Shown here: in pieces, positions 41,866 through 50,320 of the stretch
Numbering within the stretch: position 1 is the first letter of the stretch
Layout of the letters: each line of letters opens with the position of its first letter
Assembly: GCA_018780805.1 (NCBI GenBank)
Contig: JADMJD010000020.1
Coordinates: 1 to 50,320, forward strand
Direction: 5' to 3'
DNA: 50,320 nucleotides
Origin: Rubrivivax sp.
GTDB lineage: Bacteria; Pseudomonadota; Gammaproteobacteria; Burkholderiales; Burkholderiaceae_C
Program-made: the position numbers and the translations under genes
Notes under the pieces: generated by a model
Seen by the model: only the letters and a program-made list of their open reading frames with translations
What the model was told of the DNA's origin: nothing
Databases searched by the model: none

Positions 41866-43322
41866 AGAGGCTGCTTGCCACCGGCCTGTGCCTCATGGCA
41901 TTGGCAGCCCGGGCCGCCACCGGCCTGGACGCCGCCCCCGCGCCCGGCCCGGCGCTGCCGATTGCGGTGCCGGCGTTTGAATCCTTCACGCTGCCCAACG
42001 GCCTGCGCGTGGTGCTGGCGCCGCGCCGCGGTGTGCCGCTGGTCACCGGGCAGCTGCTGGTGCTGGCCGGCCGCGAGGCCGAGCCGGCCGACCGCGCCGG
42101 CCTGGCCGGCATGGTGGTGGCGCTGCTGAGCAAGGGCGCGCGCCGTGGCGGCACCGACGTGGACGCTGCCACGCTGGCACGCCAGGCCGAGGCCCTGGGC
42201 GGCACGCTGGACGGCGCCGCCGGCTGGCGCAGCAGCAGCACCGGCATGACGGTGACCACCCCCCGCCTGGGCGCGATGCTGGCCCTGCTGGCCGACGTGA
42301 ACCGTGCCCCGCTGTTGGCCGCCGACGAGCTGGACCGCGCCCGCGCGCAGAGCCTGGACGGCCTGCGTGTGGCCATGGACGCGCCCGGCAGCGTGGCCGA
42401 GCTGGTGGCGCGCCGCGCCTGGTGGGGCAGCAGCGCCTACGGCCGCTCGGCCACGCCCGCGTCCTTGCAGCGCCTGGTCATCGCCGACGTGAAGGCCTTC
42501 CACGCGACGCACTGGCGGCCCGACCGCGCGGTGCTGGTGCTGGCCGGTGACGTGGACACGGCCAGCGCCCGGCCCCTGGCCGAGGCGGCCTTCGGTGGCT
42601 GGGCCCGCCCCGCGGCCGACGCCGCGACCGACGCCCCCCCCAGCCGCGGCAGCCCGGCCGCACCGCAGCTGCCGCCGGTGGTCTGGCTGGACATGCCGGG
42701 CAGCGGCCAGAGCGCGGTGATCGTCTCCGCGCCCGCACTGCCGCAAGGCGACCCGCAGGCCCGTGTGGCCGAGGTCGCGCACACGCTGCTGGGCGGCGGT
42801 TATTCGGCGCGGCTGAACCAGGTCATTCGCATCGAGCGCGGCCTGAGTTACGGCGCCTTTGGCGGCGCCGAAGGGCACCCGGCCGGCGGTGTGTGGTCGG
42901 GCCAGGCGCAGACCAAACACCCCAGCGCGGCCGAGGTGGCCGGCCTGATGCGCGAGGCGGCGCTGCGCATCGCCCGCGAGCCGGCGCCCGCCGCCGAGCT
43001 GGAGGCCCGCAAGGCCGCGCTGATCGGTGGTTTTGCCAACCGGCTGCAGACCACGGGCGGGCTGGCCAGCCTGGTGGCGTCGCAGATCGCGCAGGGTCGC
43101 GACCCGGCCGAGCTGGCGCAGCGTGTGGACCAGATCCGCGCCGTCACACCCGAGCAGGTGCGCGACCACGCCGCGCGCTGGTGGAAGCCGGAGAACCTGC
43201 GCGTCACGGTGGCCGGCGACTGGGCTGCTGCAGGCGACGCGGTGAAGGCCCTGGGCGATGCGGTGCTGCGCCTGCCGAAGGTGCAGCTGGACCTGGATCA
43301 GGTGGGACTGCAGCGGCGCTGA
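41862..43322 (+). CDS. M16 family protein, catalytically inactive partner subunit, exported
   Basis: The 486-residue protein has a signal peptide (MKRLLATGLCLMALAARA) and two M16 halves. The zinc motif is lost: the HxxEH position reads GLAGMVVALL. The C-terminal half keeps the R/Y substrate-binding pattern (GGGYSARLNQVIRIERGLSYGAFGGAE). The pattern is that of the non-catalytic half of heterodimeric M16 enzymes. ATG 41862 overlaps the stop of the catalytic gene, so the two are made in step. It converges with the MFS gene 6 bases away. Confidence 0.9.
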   Translation: MKRLLATGLCLMALAARAATGLDAAPAPGPALPIAVPAFESFTLPNGLRVVLAPRRGVPLVTGQLLVLAGREAEPADRAGLAGMVVALLSKGARRGGTDVDAATLARQAEALGGTLDGAAGWRSSSTGMTVTTPRLGAMLALLADVNRAPLLAADELDRARAQSLDGLRVAMDAPGSVAELVARRAWWGSSAYGRSATPASLQRLVIADVKAFHATHWRPDRAVLVLAGDVDTASARPLAEAAFGGWARPAADAATDAPPSRGSPAAPQLPPVVWLDMPGSGQSAVIVSAPALPQGDPQARVAEVAHTLLGGGYSARLNQVIRIERGLSYGAFGGAEGHPAGGVWSGQAQTKHPSAAEVAGLMREAALRIAREPAPAAELEARKAALIGGFANRLQTTGGLASLVASQIAQGRDPAELAQRVDQIRAVTPEQVRDHAARWWKPENLRVTVAGDWAAAGDAVKALGDAVLRLPKVQLDLDQVGLQRR

Positions 43323-43328
43323 ATCACC

Positions 43329-44521
43329 TCAGGCCTGCGGCGCGGTGCGCCCCGGGCCGCGGTGCAGCGCCGCCTGCGCCGCCGCGCCCGCCAGTGCAAA
43401 GACCAGCATCAGCCCGGCGAGGTTGACCACGTCGTCGTGCGGCACCAGGCCGACGACAAAGCCGCCGAAGGCGCCCATGAACTGCTGCGCCACACCGCCC
43501 ACGGCCGCTGCCGCGCCGGCCAGTGCCGGCACCACGCCCACCGTGCCGGCCAGCGTGGGCGGCATCAGGAAACCGTGGCCGATGCCCAGCAGCACCAGCG
43601 GCGCTACAAAGGCCAGCGGGCTGTTCAGGCCGGCCAGGCCGCCGGCCACCAGCAGCAGCAAACCAGCCAGCGTCAGCCCCTGGCCCAGCCGCATCATCGA
43701 GCGTTCGCCTGCGCCACGCACCCAGCGGCTGGTGAGGTAGTTGCCGACGATGTAGGCCAGCGGGATGCTCATGATGTAGACCCCCACGCCCGCGGGCCCC
43801 ACGCCCTGGCGGCCCAGCACCAGCGGCGCGCCCGCCAGGAAGGCGTAGAACGTGGCCGTGGTGAAGCCCAGGATGGCGGCGTAACACAGGAAGGCCGGCT
43901 CACGCGCCAGCCGCGCATAGGCGCTGCGCATGGCCGGCCACCACGCGGGGCGGGTGCCCGTCTTCACCGCGGTGGCCGGCAGCCCGCGCCACGCGGCCAG
44001 GCCGGCCAGCAGCGCCAGCGCAGCGACCAGCACGAAGTTGGCCTGCCAGCCCAGGCGCACGTGCAACTGCCCGCCGACGATGGTGGCCAGCGGCGGGCAC
44101 AGGCCCATGGTCATGCCGACAAAGGCCATCACCCGGGTGCGCTCCGGGCCCTCGAACAGGTCCTGCACCAGGGCCCGGCCCACCACCATGCCGGCGGCGC
44201 AGCCGGCGCCCTGCAGCACGCGCGCCGCGATCAGCCAGGGCAAGCTGGGCGCGAATGCGGCCCCCACCGAGGCCAGACCCGCCAGCGCCAGCCCGGCCAG
44301 CAGCACCGGCTTGCGGCCCAGCCTGTCCGACAGCGGCCCGTAGACCAGCTGCAGGCCGCCGTAGGCCACGACAAAACCGCTGAAGGTCAGCTGCACACTG
44401 GCCTGCGGGCCGCCGAGCAGCGCCCCCCATTCCTGCATCGACGGGATGCACAGCGTCATCGCCAGCAGCCCGAAGGCCAGCTGGCCCAGCAGGTTGGCGA
44501 CCAGCCCCCGGCGTGACCCGG

Positions 44522-44525
<4 letters not shown>
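43329..44525 (-). CDS. MFS transporter, Bcr/CflA drug-efflux type
   Basis: The 398-residue integral membrane protein has about 12 hydrophobic segments. Family signatures include [11 protein letters not shown], the cytoplasmic loop [17 protein letters not shown] between helices 2 and 3, [24 protein letters not shown] and the GWQANF loop. Bcr/CflA members export chloramphenicol, bicyclomycin or other drugs; no substrate can be read here. The ATG overlaps the glpK stop by four bases, so it would be co-transcribed with glpK, an odd partner unless it moves a glycerol-related compound. Confidence 0.88.
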
Positions 44526-46018
<1,493 letters not shown>

Positions 46019-46035
46019 CTGTTTCTCCGTCGGTT

Positions 46036-46198
46036 CAGAAGGTGTGAATGAACCCGGCGTGGCCGAGCAGACCGCCCAAACCGGCCCAATCTAGGCGCAA
46101 AGCAGAGCCGTAGCTCAGGCTACGGCGAGCATTTGCAACGACGAGTGGGCCGGTTTGGGTGGGATGAGCGGGCATGTCGGGTTCGTTCACACCTTCTC
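46036..46198. mobile_element. MITE-like long inverted repeat between glpR and glpK
   Basis: About 50-base imperfect arms face each other: the left begins AGAAGGTGTGAATGAACCCG and ends CCCAAACCGGCCCA; the right is its reverse complement with about a dozen mismatches, ending TTCACACCTTCT. In the middle a perfect 8-bp hairpin, GCCGTAGC-TCAG-GCTACGGC, lies at 46107-46126. The element has no coding capacity and occupies almost the whole gap between the glpR stop and the glpK start. Its structure fits a miniature inverted-repeat or ERIC-like element. No target-site duplication was resolved. Confidence 0.65.
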
Positions 46199-46964
46199 AG
46201 TGCTCGGCGACCACGCAGTCGATGTCGGCATCGGCCAGCAGGCTGCCAAAGGGCGGCGGCGGCGGCTGGTCGGTGAACAGGCGGTCGATCTGCGTCAGGC
46301 GGCCGAGCTCGACCATCGCCGGCCGGTTGAACTTGCTGTGGTCGGCCGCCAGCCAGACCTGCCGCGACTGCTCGATGATGGCACGGGCCACCTTCACCTC
46401 GCGGAAGTCGAAGTCGCGCAGCGAGCCGTCGGCCTCGATGCCGGAGATGCCGATCAGGCCGATGTCGACCTTGAACTGGCGCATGAAGTCCACCGTCGCT
46501 TCACCGACGATGCCCTGGTCACGCGCCCGCACCAGGCCACCGGCCACGATGACCTCGCAGGCGGTGTTGGACGACAGCAGCGCGGCCACGTTCAGGTTGT
46601 TCGTGATCACGCGCAGGCCGCGGTGCTGCAGCAGCGCGCGGGCCACCGCCTCGGCCGTGGTGCCGATGTTCAGGATCAGCGAGCTGCCGTCGGGCACCGC
46701 GGCCGCCACCGCGCGTGCGATGCGGCGCTTGGCGTCGGCGTTCAGCTCGCGCCGCTGGCGGTAGGCCAGGTTCTCGGTGGTGGAGGCCGGCACCCGCGCG
46801 CCGCCGTGGAAGCGCAGCAGCAGGCCGGCCTGCTCCAGCAGTTTCATGTCGCGCCGGACGGTCTGCAGCGTGACGCTGAAGTGTTCGGCCAGGGCCTCCA
46901 CCGACTGGCTGCCCGTGCGTTGCACCAGGGCCAGCAGCTCGGCCTGACGAGGGTTGGGGTTCAT
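46197..46964 (-). CDS. glpR: DeoR-family repressor of the glycerol regulon
   Basis: The 255-residue regulator has an N-terminal DeoR helix-turn-helix (QSVEALAEHFSVTLQTVRRDMKLLEQAG, GLLLRFHGGARV) and a C-terminal sugar-phosphate sensor domain (LILNIGTTAEAVARAL, GGLVRARDQGIVGE, LIGISGIEADGSLRDFDFREV, WLAADHSKFNR). GlpR represses glp genes and is relieved by glycerol-3-phosphate. It lies between glpK and the divergent glpD-glpS-glpT operon, the natural place for the local regulator. Start ATG 46964 faces the A+T-rich operator region. Confidence 0.92.
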   Translation of the reverse strand: MNPNPRQAELLALVQRTGSQSVEALAEHFSVTLQTVRRDMKLLEQAGLLLRFHGGARVPASTTENLAYRQRRELNADAKRRIARAVAAAVPDGSSLILNIGTTAEAVARALLQHRGLRVITNNLNVAALLSSNTACEVIVAGGLVRARDQGIVGEATVDFMRQFKVDIGLIGISGIEADGSLRDFDFREVKVARAIIEQSRQVWLAADHSKFNRPAMVELGRLTQIDRLFTDQPPPPPFGSLLADADIDCVVAEH

Positions 46965-47021
46965 GGACGACGAGCGTAAAAGGAAGCAACACGGGCAGAC
47001 TTCGGGGAAAGCCCGATGTCA

Positions 47022-47064
47022 TATCGAAAACTCTAGAACAAAAATCGAATTGAAACGAACATTT
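47022..47064. promoter_or_regulatory. Candidate GlpR operator region between glpR and glpD
   Basis: The A+T-rich spacer has CGAA cores at 47025, 47046 and 47056, spaced 21 and 10 bases apart (two and one helical turns). The last, AACGAACATT (47054-47063), matches a half-site of the E. coli GlpR operator as I recall it; AATCGAAT precedes it. One region could control glpR and glpD together. Confidence 0.5.
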
Positions 47065-47074
47065 CAAAGCCCCC

Positions 47075-48712
47075 TTGTCACCCCACCCAAACGCCCCGCC
47101 GCTGTCGTGCATCGCCGAGACCGACGTGCTGGTGGTCGGCGGCGGCATCAATGGCGCCGGCATCGCACGTGATCTGGCGGGCCGGGGCTGGCGTGTGGTG
47201 CTGGTGGAGCAGCACGACCTGGCGGCACACACCTCGTCGTCGTCCACCAAGCTGATCCACGGCGGGTTGCGTTACCTGGAGTACCGCGAGTTCGGCCTCG
47301 TGCGCAAGGCGCTGCAGGAGCGCGAACGCCTGCTGCGCAGCGCGCCGCACATCATGTGGCCGCTGCGCTTCGTGATGCCGCTGGACCCACGCGCGCGCGA
47401 TGCCCGCCCGGCCTGGCTGATCCGCATCGGCCTGTTCCTGTACGACCACCTCGCCCGGCGCGAGGTGCTGCCCGGCTCACGTGGGCTGGATCTGCGGCAC
47501 CACCCGGCCGGCGAGCCGCTGCAGCCGCGTTTCACGCGCGGCTTCGAATACAGCGACGGCTGGGTCGACGACGCGCGCCTGGTGGTGCTGAACGCGCTGG
47601 ATGCACAGGCACACGGCGCCGCCATCTTCACGCACACCACCTGCACCGGCCTGCAGCGCAGCGCCACGCATTGGCAGGCGCGGCTGCGCGGGGCCGATGG
47701 CCTGGAGCACAGCCTGCGCGCCCGTGCCGTGGTCAACGCCGCCGGGCCCTGGGCCGAACAGTTCCTGCGCCAGGTGGCCAGCACGGCCGACATGCCTGGC
47801 AGCCCGCCGCTGGCGCAGCGCAGCCTGCGGCTGGTCAAGGGCAGCCACATCGTCGTGCCGCGCTGTTTTGACCATGAACACGCCTACATCTTCCAGAACG
47901 ACGACCGGCGCATCATCTTCGCGATCCCGTACGAACGCGACTTCACGCTCATCGGCACCACCGACGTCGAGGTGCCGGGCCTGCCCGGCGAAGGTGGCGT
48001 GACGGTGCACGACGACGAGGTGGCCTACCTCTGTGCGCAGGCCAGCCGCTACTTCCGCCGCGCCGTGACGCCGGCCGATGTGGTGTGGCGCTACGCCGGC
48101 GTGCGGCCGCTGCTGGACGACGCCTCGGGCGACCCGTCGGCCGTCACCCGCGACTATCTGCTGGACAGTGATACGACGGGCGCGCCGCTGCTCACCGTCT
48201 GGGGCGGCAAGATCACCACCTTCCGCAAGCTGGCCGAAGAAGCGGCCGACACGCTGGGCCAGGCGCTGGGCGCTGATCGGTCAGCCCAGCCCGCGTGGAC
48301 CGCGCCCGCGCCGCTGCCGGGCGGTGACCTGCAGGCCTGGATCGGCAAGCCCCAGCGCCCCGACACCGACTTCACACGCTTCGTCGCCGCCTTGACGCAG
48401 CGCCACCCCTGGCTGCCAGCGGCGCTGGCCTGGCGGCTGGCGCGTGCCTACGGCAGCCGGGTGGACCGTGTGCTGGGCGCGGCCACGTCGTTGCGCGGCC
48501 TGGGCGCCGAGGTTGCGCCCGGCCTGCACGAAGCCGAGCTGGACTACCTGCGGCGCGAAGAATGGGCCCACACCGGTGCCGATGTGCTGTGGCGCCGCAG
48601 CAAACTGGGCCTGCACCTGGGCCCGGCGGCGGCCGCGCGTGTGGCGGCCTGGATGGCCGCCGCCGCGGCCAGCGCACAGGGCGAAGAACGGCAGGAGACC
48701 GCATGCAACTGA
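47075..48712 (+). CDS. glpD: Glycerol-3-phosphate dehydrogenase, FAD-dependent aerobic type
   Basis: The 545-residue flavoprotein has the FAD-binding motif DVLVVGGGINGAGIARDLAG, STKLIHGGLRYLEYREFGLVRKAL, NAAGPWAEQFLRQV, LVKGSHIVVPR, IFAIPYERDFTLIGTTDVE, YAGVRPLLDD and LTVWGGKITTFRKLAEEA, then a C-terminal helical cap. It oxidises glycerol-3-phosphate to dihydroxyacetone phosphate at the inner membrane, passing electrons to quinone. No ATG lies before the FAD motif; TTG 47075 is the only plausible start with a normal N-terminus, and no good ribosome site is seen. It overlaps glpS by 10 bases. The divergent glpR is 110 bases upstream. Confidence 0.95.
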   Translation: MSPHPNAPPLSCIAETDVLVVGGGINGAGIARDLAGRGWRVVLVEQHDLAAHTSSSSTKLIHGGLRYLEYREFGLVRKALQERERLLRSAPHIMWPLRFVMPLDPRARDARPAWLIRIGLFLYDHLARREVLPGSRGLDLRHHPAGEPLQPRFTRGFEYSDGWVDDARLVVLNALDAQAHGAAIFTHTTCTGLQRSATHWQARLRGADGLEHSLRARAVVNAAGPWAEQFLRQVASTADMPGSPPLAQRSLRLVKGSHIVVPRCFDHEHAYIFQNDDRRIIFAIPYERDFTLIGTTDVEVPGLPGEGGVTVHDDEVAYLCAQASRYFRRAVTPADVVWRYAGVRPLLDDASGDPSAVTRDYLLDSDTTGAPLLTVWGGKITTFRKLAEEAADTLGQALGADRSAQPAWTAPAPLPGGDLQAWIGKPQRPDTDFTRFVAALTQRHPWLPAALAWRLARAYGSRVDRVLGAATSLRGLGAEVAPGLHEAELDYLRREEWAHTGADVLWRRSKLGLHLGPAAAARVAAWMAAAAASAQGEERQETACN

Positions 48713-49788
48713 GCCTGGAGGGCATCGTCAAGACGGTGGGCCCGGAGACCTGGCTGCACCCCATGGACATCGCGCCGCAGGCCGGCGCGGTGACCGTGCT
48801 GCTGGGCGCCACGCGCGCCGGCAAGACCACGCTGATGCGCGTGATGGCCGGGCTGGACCGGCCCAGCCGCGGCAGCGTGCGTGTGGACGGCGCCGACGTC
48901 ACCGGCATGCCGGTGCGCGAGCGCAACGTGGCGATGGTCTACCAGCAGTTCATCAACTACCCGTCGATGACGGTGGCGCAGAACATCGCCTCGCCGCTGC
49001 GCCTGCGCCGCGCGCCCGACATCGACCGGCGTGTGCGTGAACTGGCCGAAAAACTGCACATCGAGATGTTCCTGGGCCGCCTGCCGGCCGAGCTGAGCGG
49101 GGGCCAGCAGCAGCGCGTGGCGCTGGCCCGTGCGCTGGCCAAGGGCGCGCCGCTGATGCTGCTGGACGAGCCGCTGGTGAACCTGGACTACAAGCTGCGC
49201 GAAGAGCTGCGCGAGGAGCTGACCGCCTTGTTCGCCGCCGGCGATGCCACCGTGGTCTACGCCACCACCGAGCCCGGCGAAGCCCTGCTGCTGGGCGGCT
49301 GGACGGCGGTTCTGGACGAAGGTGAACTGCTGCAGTACGGCCCGACGGCCGAGGTCTTTCACCAGCCCGCGTCGCTGCGCGTGGCGCGCGCCTTCAGCGA
49401 CCCGCCGATGAACCTGCTGCCCGCGCAGCGCACGGCCGCCGGGGTGCAGGTGCAGCAGGGCCCGCTGTTCCCGCTGGCCCTGCCCGAGGCGCACGCAGGC
49501 AGCGCCACCGGCGTGCTGACGCTGGGCCTGCGCGCCAGCGCGCTGCGGGCCGCCGCGCGCCCCGGCGACGTGGCCGTGCCCGGGCAGGTGGAGCTGGCCG
49601 AGATCTCCGGCTCCGACACCTTTGTGCACGTGCACACCGCGGCCGGCCCGCTGGTGGCGCAACTGACCGGCGTGCACGTGTTCGAGCTCGGCGCGCCGCT
49701 GACCCTGCATGTGGACCCGGCGCAGGCCTTTGTCTTTGGCGCCGACGAGCGGCTGTTGCGCGCACCCGCGCGGCGGCAGGAAAACTGA
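48703..49788 (+). CDS. glpS: Glycerol ABC transporter ATP-binding subunit GlpS
   Basis: The 361-residue ATPase has a variant Walker A, GATRAGKT (35-42), the Q loop VYQQFINYPSMTV, the signature LSGGQQQRVALARALA, Walker B LMLLDEPLVNLD and a C-terminal TOBE-like domain (about 240-355). The A-for-usual-loop variant LLGATRAGKT is characteristic of GlpS from the rhizobial glycerol importer GlpSTPQV. A GGAG site lies before ATG 48703, which overlaps the glpD stop. The canonical signature here contrasts with the degenerate one in GlpT. The permease and binding-protein genes should lie beyond the window. Confidence 0.9.
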   Translation: MQLSLEGIVKTVGPETWLHPMDIAPQAGAVTVLLGATRAGKTTLMRVMAGLDRPSRGSVRVDGADVTGMPVRERNVAMVYQQFINYPSMTVAQNIASPLRLRRAPDIDRRVRELAEKLHIEMFLGRLPAELSGGQQQRVALARALAKGAPLMLLDEPLVNLDYKLREELREELTALFAAGDATVVYATTEPGEALLLGGWTAVLDEGELLQYGPTAEVFHQPASLRVARAFSDPPMNLLPAQRTAAGVQVQQGPLFPLALPEAHAGSATGVLTLGLRASALRAAARPGDVAVPGQVELAEISGSDTFVHVHTAAGPLVAQLTGVHVFELGAPLTLHVDPAQAFVFGADERLLRAPARRQEN

Positions 49789-49789
49789 C

Positions 49790-50320
<531 letters not shown>

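Noticed and set aside
46107..46126. tRNA-like string (GTAGCTCAG) in the glpR-glpK gap
   Set aside because: It is the loop and arm of a perfect hairpin in a larger inverted repeat; no acceptor stem, anticodon arm or T-loop can be laid out.

Overview
The window is high-G+C DNA (about 70% by eye) with dense, often overlapping genes. The family mix points to a betaproteobacterium of the order Burkholderiales, probably Comamonadaceae or a close relative: DUF1840 and DUF2946 proteins, a PilE/FimT/PilV/PilW/PilX/PilY1 pilin operon, a PEP-CTERM protein, a GlpS/GlpT-type glycerol ABC transporter and pobA/pcaF aromatic catabolism. No rRNA, tRNA or CRISPR array was seen. The placement rests on gene content, not on a database search.

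Layout. 1-5.5 kb: a cut phoH gene, a NarL-type two-component pair and a large secreted CotH-like protein. 5.5-8.2 kb: ruvA and ruvB, separated by two opposite-strand genes of a copper-handling type (PCu(A)C and DUF2946). 8.2-10.7 kb: a lower-G+C accessory block with two orphan genes, a MOSC protein fused to an alkyltransferase-like domain, and a decayed IS481-type transposase tail. 10.7-18.4 kb: a sterol-desaturase family membrane enzyme, then the minor pilin/PilY1 operon behind a candidate sigma-28 promoter. 18.4-23.4 kb: a housekeeping trio (DUF1840, PEBP, histidine phosphatase) and two overlapping c-di-GMP phosphodiesterase genes (HD-GYP, then PAS-GGDEF-EAL). 23.6-27.4 kb: pcaF, pobA and a periplasmic binding protein, suggesting 4-hydroxybenzoate/protocatechuate use.

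28.0-34.6 kb is the most striking region. It is a tight run holding an OsmC protein, three photolyase/cryptochrome-family proteins of different architecture, a DUF393-COQ7 fusion, an SDR without the catalytic tyrosine, and a DUF2256 mini-protein. Several genes overlap by 1-4 bases, so they are probably translated together as one light/DNA-repair/redox unit. One of the photolyase-like proteins seems to carry its domains in swapped order, and the last is an FeS-type bacterial cryptochrome/photolyase with all four cluster cysteines.

34.6-43.3 kb: a lipoprotein gene broken by an amber codon, an OmpR-type two-component system next to a spondin-domain PEP-CTERM protein, an S9 peptidase, and an active/inactive M16 peptidase pair. 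43.3-50.3 kb: the glycerol regulon. glpK (with a drug-efflux MFS gene) and glpR lie on the minus strand, separated by a MITE-like inverted repeat. glpD-glpS-glpT diverge from glpR across an A+T-rich operator region. The last gene runs off the window.
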